64,000 nucleotides of DNA from Phellopilus nigrolimitatus. Lineage: Eukaryota; Basidiomycota; Agaricomycetes; Hymenochaetales; Hymenochaetaceae. The notes under the pieces are model-generated. The model was not told where the DNA came from. It did not search any database and worked only from the letters and a program-made list of their open reading frames with translations. This document shows positions 1-10,011 of the stretch, piece after piece. Location of the stretch: contig JAJOHG010000034.1 of the NCBI GenBank assembly GCA_021029095.1, positions 293,042 through 357,041 of the forward strand, written 5' to 3'. The translations under genes and the position numbers were made by a program. Each line of letters starts with the position of its first letter. The first letter of the stretch is position 1.

Positions 1-861
1 GCCCATGATTTTCACGACACGCACGTTGTCGACGTTGAAGTTTTTTGGGTTCGCGGGCATTACGATGAGCGCGGCCTCTGCGACGAGCGAGGCGAGAATA
101 TCTTCGTTGCCGTACTGTTTTGACGCGATGGCAGGCTTGAGGGCGGCGGTGAGTGCAGAATGGGTGATCGGAGAGGGGAGGGATGATGTTGATAAAGCTG
201 CGGGTTAATTAGTATAGATTGTGGGGGAAAGCGTTCGTAGGAGAACGCACTCTCGAGCTCTTCCAGCGCCTTTTTGCATGCCATCTCGTACCCCTGTGTT
301 ACTTCGCTCGGATGCAGCCCCATTATGAGCAAATTTTCAGACACCTTGAGCAACTCGCCAGCGAGTATCAATACCAAATTTGTCGCGTCGCCCATCTACA
401 CAAATGCAGCCCTCTATTAACGTCAATCGCCCAGACCACAAAACAACGAACTCACCTCGGACTCTTGTGATTGCGAAGCCATAACAAGCAGCTTGGCTGC
501 GGGGTGCACGACCTCGATCTCGCGGATGATGGTCGCAGCATCCGAAGTGACGAAAAGCTTGCCCAGGTGATTTATGATGAGCTTGTTTCGACCTATGTTG
601 TGCCAGTTTCCTTTCATCAGTGATCCTTGCAGAGCAACATTAGGCAGCATATACGCACCGTTGGGCCCGAAGCTTGTCCGTACGAGATCCGAAAGCTCTG
701 CAACGGCCTGGATGTTGCGCAGGACAGCGTCCTCGAGGCCTTGGATGTGCTATGAACGTGATCAGTCGTGATGGCTTCGGAGGAAAGAGCAAGTTAACGC
801 GTACCTTGTAGCCATCCTTAAAGAGCTGGAGATTATTGGCTTTTGGTACTTTGAGCGACAT
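1..861 (-). CDS. CCT8: T-complex protein 1 subunit theta (CCT8), 5' part
   Basis: N-terminal part of the theta subunit of the cytosolic chaperonin TRiC/CCT, the double-ring ATPase that folds actin, tubulin and other proteins. Exons read on the minus strand: 861-805, 749-659, 592-456, 395-251 and 197-1 (continues off the left edge); all junctions keep frame. Visible family blocks are the start MSLKVPKANNLQLFKDGYK, the segment LEDAVLRNIQAVAELSDLVR, SFGPNGRNKLIINHLGKLF (ATP-binding loop), VTSDAATIIREIEV, GDATNLVLILAGELL (catalytic Asp in the GD-T motif) and IASKQYGNEDILASLV. One peculiarity: the exon joint gives MGD where most relatives have VGD. Truncated only by the window edge. Its second exon has a diverged copy in the neighbouring gene at 1085-2329. 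Confidence 0.96.
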
Positions 862-1084
862 CGTAAAGGGTTCGTCGTCGTCGTGGAACGCGACAGTGAG
901 CAAGTTTTCGGACTTGACGCGTACCCTTCGACTCGTGCACGGCTATACTTACGTACACACACTTTTGTCCACTTTTGGAAGTTCACTTTTGTACACTTGT
1001 ATTCGTGTGAATAAATATATTAGGATCTTCTGTCCTTGTTCTTACCTTTCATTACACTAAGTCTATTGATACAAAGTAATGTAC

Positions 1085-2329
1085 TTACTTACAAGTACTT
1101 GCTCGTACTTTTTCCGCGATCTCCTCCATGTCCATATGTATTCTCTCTAGATTCGCCGCCATCCTCTTCAGTCCAGCACTCGTCTCCTTCCTTCCGCCGC
1201 GCTGTGCGTGCGCAGTGACGGAGGCCCGCGGCGGCTTCGCGCGGGCCATACCCTCTTTTGCTGCGGCTTTCCGGTCGCGCGTCTTCGCCCGCTTCACGGA
1301 CAGCGGAGATACCATCTTTCCGTCGACCGTACACTTCAGGTGCGATGATTTGCACGTCTTGCACGTCTTGTCCGTTGCGCGTTCGCACACAAGTTCGCTG
1401 CGTGTGCACTTGTCGCATGGCGCCTCGGCCTGATCCCGAGCCTGAGCCTCATCATCTTCCTCGTGCATCGTCTTCGCCCGGTGCTCGACGGCAAGCGTTT
1501 GTTGTACCTGCCCCAAAATGTAAAATATAAAATTCCCTGCGCGCATTAATTGCGCTGACCGTTGGGACCACCACGTCCACCTTCAAGCCCGGCGTCGGTC
1601 CGTGCACCTGCACGCTTTCGTTCACCGCTCGCTCCTTCCCCTTCCCCTTCTTGCCACCCGTCTCTAGGGGTGTAGACAGTTCCCGTGCCTTCGCCTTGCT
1701 TGGTGTAGGCCTTTTAGCGGGGCCTGCGACCTCTTCGAATGCGGGACGCTTTCGAGTTCCCGCTGCGGATGTGCGTACCTGCACGCTCATCAGTCTTCCT
1801 CAAGCTCAGATTGCGCTCCTCTTACTTTTTCCGCGCCCTTTGTCACCACAAAGTTATGAGTGTCTTCCTTTGTTGCAGCGGGTTCGCGCAGCACTGACTG
1901 GCTGTTGTTGGGTGTTCTGATTTGCGATCCTCCTTGGCCGGCAATGCTCGATTGGACGACCTCACGCACCGCCTTTCGCAGGGACTGGAAACGTGCCATA
2001 GTAGGAAGACGCTCTACGGGCGCGAGCGCCGCCTGCGCCGCCTGTGCGGCGTCCTGCGAAGAGATTTCCATCAGCTTCGCGTGTATTTAACGATGAGCAC
2101 GCACCCAGCATCCTACAAGCACCTCGTGCCATTCTGCGCGGTCGTCCGCGTCGTCCGCGCCCTCATACCCGTCCAGCGCTGCTTGCACGGCGTGCAGTTG
2201 CGCATCGACGGATGGAGCGGGCCCGGGCGCGTTCGCAGGTGCTGCGTCCCTCGTCCCTGCGCGCACGAGGTCAGAGAGCTCTGCGACTGCCTGGATGTTG
2301 CGCATGACTGCGTCTTCGAGGTCTTGCAT
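1085..2329 (-). CDS. Zn2Cys6-like nuclear protein with a CCT8-derived first exon
   Basis: Spliced model 2329-2117, 2053-1826, 1778-1560, 1507-1085 gives 360 residues with every intron GT-AG and 47-63 bp long. Residues 2-22 (QDLEDAVMRNIQAVAELSDLV) copy CCT8 exon 2 next door at roughly 80% nucleotide identity; the remainder is unrelated to chaperonins. The middle is rich in Lys, Arg, Ser and Pro (nuclear-localisation-like). Near residue 255-290 lies a cysteine cluster spaced C-x2-C-x6-C-x7-C-x2-C-x6-C, the spacing of fungal Zn2Cys6 DNA-binding domains, but it is C-terminal instead of N-terminal and lacks the usual basic linker order. A basic, helical tail follows. Could be a transcription regulator or an orphan repeat-family protein; function unknown. 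The open, correctly spliced frame argues for a live gene. Confidence 0.7.
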
Positions 2330-2399
2330 AGTATGTATGCTGATATGCCAAGCGAGGGACCGACTTTGCTGAAGCAAGTTGTGGGGTTTTTATTTGAGT

Positions 2400-2460
2400 G
2401 TAAGCCGAGGTGTTCCAGCGCGTCGCGTACGATGGTCTTTGGAGCTTTGAGCGACGCCGA
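2400..2460 (-). pseudogene. Relic of CCT8 exon 1 upstream of the chimeric gene
   Basis: On the minus strand about 110 bp upstream of the chimeric gene's ATG the sequence reads A-SLKAPK, matching the CCT8 start M-SLKVPK at nearly every base, but the initiating ATG is GCG. It stands at the same relative place as CCT8 exon 1 does to exon 2. It is therefore a non-coding or UTR remnant of the same copying event, with the coding start now moved into the exon 2 copy. Confidence 0.6.
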
Positions 2461-3535
2461 GGATTGTCCGAATCGACGACGACTGACTCCGTTCTCTACG
2501 TCTGGTGTCGAGTCTAGTTTTGTAATCGTGGGAATAACTGTATCTGCTAGGCGCTCGCGTGTATTGTGCGAGCATATTACGTAGCGGATGTTCCTAGTAT
2601 CGCTGGGCCTCCGTCCACCACGACGGTACATACAAGGAAACTGGCAAGCGAAGACGATTCACAGCTGTCAAAACAATTCGAGTCGGACGAGAATGGCAAG
2701 GAGGAAATGGAATCGCGGTTGACCTTTTAACGCTCGAGCCTCCAGGCAGTCAGCGGAACGTGTGAGTGCGAAAAGGGCGTATGAAGTTTTCCTGTTTGCG
2801 TCATGTATTGAGCCTCCCAGCTTTTTTTCTCTTTGAAATATCACACCTAGAGACTCAGTCAACGTGGACATACACTGACAGTGCGAGGATCAGAGGACAG
2901 AAATGATCAACTCGCCTTAGATTCCTACCACACCTTCTCTCATTACTCAAAATACGGGTTCGACATGGCCACGGCTTTCCTCTTCAAGGTGCTGCCCAGC
3001 TGAATATCATGCCACGGACTCAAGCCTGCCCGCGGATAAATGTCCTCGACACGGCTTGGCTAAGCACTCCCAGACTGTGGACGACGAGCAACAGGATATT
3101 ATATATCACAAACAGTTGTGCGGACAAACGTTGAGAGAAAACAGAATACAATAAACTAAACCATCGCGCTACGCAGGGAAGGCATAAAGAAAGAAAAAAG
3201 ACAGGCGGGAACATCTGGAGATGACGCGGCGACGCCCCGAAGGTATGTACAAAGCTCAATGCAAAGGTATTTTTCCTTTGAGAAAGCAGTATGAGAAAAG
3301 AGAAACTGACAATCAGAAATCTCAAAGCACATCAACCATGAGACGAGCCGCCCTCATCAGTCCTGCGTAAATACTACCCCGTCAACCAGCGTCGTTTCAT
3401 GCCTACGGAGCGGCCTGGCCGCAGGCGGAGCGGCGTTGACGGCGTTGAACGGCGCGAGCTGCTCCGCCGTCATGTTGGAGGTCTTCACGACAGCGTTCGC
3501 CTTCACAGGTGCCGGTGCCGTGTCAGAAAGACGGA
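2461..3535. other. Intergenic, no gene seen
   Basis: About 1.07 kb between two minus-strand genes. Frames are short on both strands. A 40-codon open stretch at 3357-3520 on the minus strand (ending VDGVVFTQD) looks coding-like and could be an extra 3' exon of the 3536-5286 gene, but no in-frame GT-AG join was found. Confidence 0.5.
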
Positions 3536-5286
3536 TTATTTAGGTGCGGGTGCGGTCTTACGCCGTTTCGTCGGAACAGGCGGCTCCGCATCGTCGCTGC
3601 CGTTGTCGTCTGCGTCGTCATCATCACGGCGCCTTTTCTGGCCTGCCGTTGACTTCCTCTTTGGCTTGCCCGCCTCCTCAGACGCGGGAGCGGCAGTCTG
3701 CTGCGCCGTGCGGCGGGTACGAGGCTTCGGTTTGGGCACCTCAAGACCATACGCCCTCTTACTCCGGAGTGTCCTCGTCTTGGATGGATCAGCCGGCTCC
3801 GCAGGTGGCGCTGGCGCTGGAGGAGGCACGACTGGCGCTTGCTCGGCCTTCTGGCGCATCTTGCGCACTGGCTTCGCGGGAGGTGCTGGCGCTGGCGCTG
3901 AAGGCGCGACTGGAGCTTTCTGGCGCGCTTTGCGCACGGGCTTCGCTGGGGGCGCTGGCGCCGAAGGAAGGACGGCTGGGGCTCTGACCTTCTGGCGCGT
4001 CTTGCGTGGTGTATGTAAGAGGGCGACGCTTTCTTCCCTCTTGATAGTGGCGAGCGCGCGGCGACGTTTGGCGCGAGCCGCAACTGAAATGGGCTCGGGG
4101 GAAGGAGCAGACGCCCGAGCCTTTCCCTTCGCCTTGCGAGCCGTAGTCTTTGCCTTTGTTACTGGAACTGCCTTCGCCCTAGCAGCCCTAGCAGGCTGGA
4201 CCCGGGTAGGAACGCGTGCGCCAGCGGAGTTGACGGGTGCAGTGGGAACGGTAGGTGGGGTTGCTGCGGTTGCACAGACGGTCTGTTCCTCGGGCTGTGT
4301 AGCCTTCGTTCTGGCCTGCGTTCGCGGACCAGCGTCTTCCGTTGTAGTGTCGACGGGTTCGGCTGCTTGAGGGGCCACAGGAGTGGTCGAACTCGCCTTT
4401 GCTCTTTTGGCATTAGTCCCCTTCGCACGGGGGACTTCCTCGTCTACGTTGGAAGCTGAATCTGAGGATCGCAGACGTCGCTCGTCAGCGAGCAGTTGGC
4501 GAAAAACGAGAGTGTTTGCTTACTTCTTTTACGGCCTTCGCTTACAGATTCCCCAAAGACTGAGCCTTCGGTCGGCTGAGCGTCCCTGTCAGCGAGGGCA
4601 CGCACCGATGCGGCGCGGTGTTCTACATATTCTGAGACGGAAGGGGTACCGTTGCCCTCCGAGGTGTTGCCTTGCGCACTAACGCGGCCGGCGACGGCGC
4701 CTCCCGCCTCTTCTAAGTAGACGCTGCTACTCGATGGTGTAGCGGTGACGGTGACGGTTCGCTCGTTATCAAAGTGTGCGGCGGTCCTTTGAGCCTCCAT
4801 GGCGTTGTGGTACCGTTCTCTGGATACAGGCATCTCATCCACCTCGTCAACTCTATAATCCCTCAAGTCGAAGCTGCTTTCGGCCCAGTAACGCCCGGCG
4901 TTTCGCTCGTCGATCTCATCGTCGACGTTGGTGTCCTTGAAGACAGAAAACTGTGTGGGCGTGCGGGTCTGAGCGCGTTGGGGGGATGCCTTGATAGTAA
5001 TTGTTGAGGCATCGGACGCGTCGTCCTCGGCGACTCTCGCGGCGCTGATGGTGGTAGTGGAAGGGCCAGCGACGAGGTACTCATCGTGGGTGGTAGGGGC
5101 GCTAGGAGGTGCAGCCCCGAAGATATTGTGCGCGTCCGTGCGTCCGGTGTTCCCGAACCTCGGGTTGACAACGGGCTGCTCGCTGCTAGGCCCTGCGGCA
5201 TGGGTGTTCCAGCCGGGGGTGACTGTACTTTGGGTCTGAGTGCGACGCAACCTCTTGGCGAAAATACCACCTGGAAAGCCACTCAT
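3536..5286 (-). CDS. Low-complexity basic nuclear protein, hypothetical
   Basis: Two exons (5286-4524 and 4461-3536; 62-bp GT-AG intron 4523-4462) encode 562 residues. I do not recognise a domain. The first half is Ser/Thr/Glu-rich and acidic, with blocks such as VDDEIDERNAGRYW. The second half is Ala/Pro/Lys-rich with three imperfect repeats of the type APAPPAKPVRKxRQKAP followed by basic clusters (KPKPRTRR, GKPKRKS, GQKRRRDDDD), typical of intrinsically disordered nuclear or chromatin-associated proteins with bipartite localisation signals. A TATA-like TATATAA lies at 5441-5450, about 155 bp upstream of the ATG. The long plus-strand frame at 3399-4370 is its antisense shadow. Confidence 0.72.
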
Positions 5287-5439
5287 ATCTTTCGAATGTG
5301 CTGTGCTGATTGATGGAATAGGTTAATAAGGTGGATCTGAGCCTAAGCTGAGATGGTCGAGAGTAAGTAGTGAGGATGGTTTGGAGGTGGTTGTAGTAGT
5401 TGGTCAAGAAGTTGAACTGTTCTCAGCCACCCAGTCGGC

Positions 5440-5472
5440 AATTTATATACACGGATCTGAGCCACTGTGGCT
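5440..5472 (-). promoter_or_regulatory. TATA box with adjacent 13-bp palindrome
   Basis: Minus-strand TATATAAAT at 5441-5450 preceded 10 bp upstream by the palindrome AGCCACAGTGGCT (5460-5472). It serves the 3536-5286 gene by position. The same AGCCACAG core recurs beside TATA boxes of several other genes in this window. Confidence 0.45.
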
Positions 5473-5991
5473 GCGTCACGTGCCGCGTTCAATTTACTAC
5501 GTCTTCTCGGGAGAACACATCGCATTTCCATTGGCCTGCCGTGTCTGGTTATCGAGTCTGATTTTTGCGCTCGTGCGAATAAATCTGTTGGGGACTATGG
5601 AACTCTTCTGACTTCAACCTCCCCTTCAAACCTTTTTCGCCGACCAGCCATCTAGACCATCGAAAACACAAAATGCTCATTCAGACACTTTAAAATCCTG
5701 ACTGGATGGTCTTGCTTGATATTTCTCGTTTACGGCACTCGGACCGGAGGCTCTTGCTTTCGGTGCTCAGACTGTGATAGACGCTCTTACTTTGTCTTGT
5801 ATCCGAACCTCCCGTATTCCGAGGTACATGTGGTTTTAATGGATTCGCATCGCTTTCAAATTATGAAGACAATGTAAATGTAGTGTATTAGGGTTCCAAG
5901 TATCACCTGGCTCTGCTCTGTATGCCTGTGGTTACTGTCCCCTGGTTGTGTATTACCTCCCCCCCCTTCTCGTAGTCATCGTCCAGAAAGA
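5473..5991. other. Intergenic region between divergent genes
   Basis: Divergent upstream region of the 5286 (minus) and 5992 (plus) genes. Contains a C-run at 5958-5966 shortly before the plus-strand ATG and pyrimidine-rich stretches typical of fungal leaders. No open reading frame of interest. Confidence 0.4.
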
Positions 5992-6934
5992 ATGCGTCGA
6001 TTCCGAGCCGTCCTCAGCAAACTCAAGATCAAGAAACGCAGTCTTTCTTCGACGTCGAAGACGCTTGTTGCGGTCACGAACACGAGCACTCCGCCTGTAG
6101 CAGTGAATGAAAGGAGTGAGGAGAAAAAGTCAAAGGCGAAGACGATCGTGCGCGAAACCGCCGAGTTCCTCTACGTCGGCATCGGCGCGTTGGCGGACAG
6201 CGCAGACGCATTTCCGCCGCTAAAGAGCGCGGTGGGAGGGTTAAAACACATCGTCGACCTTCTGTTGGTGAGCGCTACCTGATTAAATTGGATGCCTGCA
6301 CTCGGCTGAGGTGACCTCTGCAGAGGTTGAAGGCCGATAAAAAAGACACTGTACGGCTGTTGGAGAGGATTGATGAAATGTGTGAACTGCTAGAAAAGGC
6401 GATACCCGACGTGACGAACATGTCTGCATCGTTTCAAACTGCTGTCATTGAATTAGACTTGTAAGACGAATTCTCATTCCTATAAAACTAGCTTATTGAC
6501 GATTTATTCACTGATCTCAGTGAGCTCTCTGCAATTGCACGCGACACGGAACGCGGAGCCAAGAAGACATTTCTCAAGCGGTTGATTTATCTGCGAAGAC
6601 ACGAAGGTGAGCTAAGCGGACTACGCGAAATGCTTGAGGACGCGAGAAATAACTTCGAGGTACGCTCATCACTTATGGTCTCTTTGCGGATGGTACACAC
6701 TGACTTTGCTGGTAGTTGAACGTTCAACTTAATATGGCACGTGGTATTAGGGATATACAGTGTGTTTTAGCCCGCGCTCATGAGCGGAAGCCTTCGGAAT
6801 TGGTAAGCCTTCTCGCTCCCTTATTTGATACGCATAAATGAGCTCCCAATCTTTAGATTAACGCTCAAGCATACGGAAGTTACGGAAGTTACCGCCGGAG
6901 ATGGAGAGGCAGTGTTTTTTTTTTTTTAATCTAA
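5992..6934 (+). CDS. MLKL-like four-helix N-terminal domain protein, short form
   Basis: Five exons (5992-6267, 6324-6460, 6521-6659, 6716-6802, 6857-6934) give 238 residues in one frame. After a basic head come blocks ETAEFLYVGIGALADSADAF, PPLKSAVGGLKHIVDLL, then amphipathic helices with LLERIDEMCELLEKA and LKRLIYLRRHEGELSGLREML. This matches the helical-bundle adaptor domain that basidiomycetes place in front of NACHT, WD40 or kinase modules (MLKL/HeLo-like, linked in the family to regulated cell death and incompatibility). Here no effector or ATPase module follows: the frame stops in a T13 run, 17 bp before a MITE. It may be a truncated receptor or a stand-alone adaptor. A decayed relative lies on the minus strand at about 40.95-41.52 kb. 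Family assignment is by pattern memory, not by search. Confidence 0.6.
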
Positions 6935-6950
6935 TGGCTCGAGCTTCTCT

Positions 6951-7211
6951 CCAGAAAATTTTGCATCCTGCCTTATATGGAACTCAATTCCCATCCACCT
7001 GCGGGAACCAACCAACATACTCCAAGGTGCCGCCTCGCAGTTCAACCTCATGCAAAATGACCATTCAAAATGTAGAAATACCACATAAAGCTTTAGAAAC
7101 CTTTGCTGTACATACAGACAATGAGAATACAGACATATTCGACTCAACTCGACATGTTGGTTAATTTCCGTAGGTATATTTCCATATAAGGCAGGATGCA
7201 AGACTTTCTGG
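6951..7211. mobile_element. MITE-like element with 32-bp terminal inverted repeats
   Basis: Left arm 6951-6982 and right arm 7180-7211 are inverted copies, the inner 22 bp (core GCATCCTGCCTTATATGG) perfect and the outer 10 bp with two mismatches. The 197-bp interior has no transposase frame. No clear target-site duplication was seen, so the ends may extend slightly or the duplication has decayed. Classed as a non-autonomous DNA transposon. Confidence 0.7.
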
Positions 7212-7470
7212 ACCCACCTCGGGTTATGCTTATCGCCGGCTTTGCAAATATTACATAATGGAATATTTCAATTTCTGCCTTGCCCAAAATCACATAAGTG
7301 CCGGATAAGTAGGTAAAGGACGACTCTTCTGCTAATACCCTGCATGACAGTGTACTGTATGCACATTACGTACATTATATAATGTAAGCACGCTACTGTA
7401 ATATTTTAAGAACTATGTATGGAGCGTAAACTTCCTGTTATATCCCATCGTACCCTTGTCCTACCAAAAC
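7212..7470. other. AT-rich spacer upstream of CMC4
   Basis: Short intergenic stretch with AT-rich blocks (7360-7420). No gene seen. Confidence 0.4.
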
Positions 7471-7745
7471 ATGTCTAAAGAGCGTACCCAAGAACCTCCC
7501 TGCCAGGCCGAAGGTGAGCCGTTAATGCTATAATCACCCGCTTCCGGATCTCACTCGCTGGACTTATAGCGTGCGACCTTCAAGTGTGTCTGAACAAAAA
7601 CACGTACTCCCCGGAGAAGTGCGACGCGCACGTCCGACGGCTGTACGAGTGCTGTCGGGCGATGTACGACGCGACGGACGGGAAGGGCGAGTCGACGGCG
7701 TGCCCGAACCGACGCGTCGTGAAGCGGTGGCTGGAGAACCATTGA
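7471..7745 (+). CDS. CMC4: Cx9C motif-containing protein 4, mitochondrial
   Basis: Two exons, 7471-7513 and 7570-7745, with a 56-bp intron give 72 residues, the normal size of the family. Cysteines are placed as C11-x4-C16-x4-C21-x10-C32-x9-C42-C43 plus C59, the exact spacing of yeast Cmc4 and human CMC4 (a twin CX9C helix hairpin closed by disulfides in the intermembrane space through the Mia40 relay). The diagnostic pieces are EACDLQVCLNKNTYSPEKC and RRLYECCRAMY. No presequence is expected or present. The gene is small and split, so it is easily missed. Confidence 0.88.
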
Positions 7746-8061
7746 CGGGCGAACGAACGGTATTTGTCGAGCAGTGTGCATGGGCAGATATTACACGCCC
7801 CATGGTCTTTGTGCGTGAATTTGGCTCGTTGGGCTCGCACGTCGCATACATATAACGAGCACGTACATACAGCTTTCTGGGCCATGTCTGTCTGCCTTCC
7901 ATCGGACTCGGCGGTTTGAGCCTCTGTCTTCTCGAAACGAGCTCTGTGTCTATATGCGTGTCGGCGCGCGCCGTCTAATAATATCGGTATCATGATCTGG
8001 TCTTGACTTGGGCTCTTGTTTCCATCTTCTACGATACCAACAAAGTGAAAGTTCTGCAACA
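7746..8061. other. Intergenic between CMC4 and the dehydrogenase
   Basis: About 315 bp. Downstream flank of CMC4 and upstream flank of the next plus-strand gene; no additional gene supported. Confidence 0.4.
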
Positions 8062-9469
8062 ATGAAGATCGCGTTCTTCAGCACAAAAGAGGTGCGCTCG
8101 CGTCCCCGTTCTTCCGTCCGCCTCAGCGAACGTTAACAATCGACCCTCCAGTATGACGTCACCACCTTCACGCCCGAGAAGGCCCTGCCGCACACGATCA
8201 CTTTCATCCCACACCGTCTCGACGCAGGCACGGCCGTCCTGGCCGCGGGACACACTGCGTGCTGCATCTTCGTGAACGATGCGGGCGACGCCCCGACGCT
8301 ACAGGCGCTCCACGACGCCGGCGTGCGGACGATCGCGCTGCGGGTGCGTCTGTCGAGCATTGATCTCGAGCATTGTGGATGAATGCTGACGCTCCTGTTT
8401 GAATAGTGCGCGGGTTTCATAATGTTCGTGCCAATTACGCAGCCGAGTTCTTTGTTGAGATGATTATTGACGCGATACATGTTGGATTAGGTCGATTTGG
8501 AGAAAGCAGCGGAGCTGGGGATCGCAGTCGTCCGTGTGCCTGCGTACTCTCCAGAAGCAAGTGCGTCTTATTCTTGGACTGGCGCGTCTTTCAGTCAGAC
8601 TAACTTATAAAGCCCAGTTGCTGAGGTTCGTGTAGGTGGACATGCTCCGGCGTGATCTGACGAGATGTTTATTGCGTGCTAGTTCACGGTCGGGATGATA
8701 CTGACCGTCGTCAGGAAGTAGTGCGTCGCGTCTCTAGTCACATTTATCAATCGTCTGAACAAGTTCCATGCAGCCACAAAGCATACAACCGCGTGCGCGA
8801 GGGCAACTTCCTCCTCTCCGGGCTCGTCGGGTTCAACCTCTCAGGCAAGACCGTCGGGATCATCGGGACAGGCAAGATCGGCATGCTCACCGGGAAGATC
8901 ATCGCGCGCGGGTTCGGGTGCACCGTGCTCGCGCACGACCCGTTCCCAGACCACGCGGGCGCGGCCGCCGCGGGCATCGCGTACGCGCCGCTCGCGGAGC
9001 TGCTCGCGCGCGCGGACGTCATCTCGCTGCACTGCCCGCTCGGGCCGGGCACGCGCTACCTGCTCGGCGCGGACACGCTCGCGTGCACGAAGCGCGGCGT
9101 CGTGCTCGTCAACACGAGCCGCGGCGCGCTCGTCGACACCGCCGCGCTCGTGCGCCTCCTCAAGAGCGGCCACGTCGGCGCGGTCGCGCTCGACGTGTAC
9201 GAGCGCGAGGAGGAGTACTTCTTCCGCGACGGGAGCGGCTCGATCATGCACGACGACGTGCTCAGCCGCCTGCTCAGCTTCCATAATGTCTTTGTGACTG
9301 GGCACCAGGCGTATCTGACCGAGGAGGTGCGTTGTCTGCGTATACTACTGAAACACACTTAGTGTTGACATTATTCGATAAGGCCCTTACCGCTATCGCT
9401 GACATGACGATTCAAAACCTCAGTGACCTAGAGGAGGGCAAGGAGTGTCAGAATATCGTCAGAGCCTGA
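8062..9469 (+). CDS. D-2-hydroxyacid (D-lactate type) dehydrogenase, with probable frameshift
   Basis: NAD-dependent 2-hydroxyacid dehydrogenase reducing 2-keto acids such as pyruvate, closest in pattern to LdhA-type D-lactate dehydrogenases. Visible: start MKIAFFSTKEYDV, the Rossmann loop GIIGTGKIGMLTGKI, catalytic Arg in NTSRGALVD, Glu region ALDVYEREEEYF and catalytic His in VFVTGHQAYLT; final exon ends NIVRA. Exons start at 8062, 8152 and 8407, then about 8491-8561, a micro-exon TTGCTGAG near 8618, 8688-8714, 8767-9327 and 9386-9469. In the block that should read CAGFNNVDLEKAAEL, the piece at 8416-8424 is one base short (TTC then ATAAT), breaking frame unless a sequencing or assembly error is assumed. 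Otherwise all conserved residues are intact. Confidence 0.82.
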
Positions 9470-10011
9470 CGCTGGACTACCCCCTTAGATAAAACGATGT
9501 TGTAAGATGTACCGAGTACTTGTGAATACTTGTTTGAGAATAAAAACTAGAATTACCTAAAGATAGGATTGAATTTTACTATTGACTTCGGCATACAATG
9601 CGTCTTAATAGCCTTGCTTCCGAAGACTTGTCTATCGGAAGGGGAACACGATTTTTTTTTTTCCTTTTTCGCGGACGTGCATTTGCACAAGGCATAATAG
9701 TCCTTATGCTTCAAGATCGACGGGAAACTGAGCTTGCAGTCCGCACTACTGATTATAATGACTGCGGAGTCCCAACTGACTATATGCACATCTTGGCGCA
9801 CACCGACCTTCCTCATTGGGCAGTTGGCGCTCTAAATTTGGACGCCTGACTCGAACTTGTTTCCGACGAGGTACTTCAAAACCCCTACAATGCTTCCTCT
9901 GTTTTGCTCAGTCAACCCGCAGATTCAAAGGGACACCAAGATCCAAGGAGACAAGTCTCTCGGCTTCTTCTCGGCGGTCGAAGGACGCAGATCTATGCTT
10001 CAAGCTCGCCG
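9470..10011. other. Intergenic with a T11-12 run
   Basis: No gene recognised. Contains a poly-T tract at 9650-9662. A plus-strand frame at 9598-9849 lacks coding character and any family motif. Confidence 0.4.

Noticed and set aside
3399..4370. 323-codon plus-strand frame
   Set aside because: Antisense shadow of the Ala/Pro/Lys-rich exon of the 3536-5286 gene; GC-rich coding opens the opposite strand, and residues are Arg/Gly/Ala noise.
8768..9305. Arg-rich plus frame (172 codons) and Ala/Glu-rich minus frame in the dehydrogenase
   Set aside because: Both are shadows of the conserved dehydrogenase exon.
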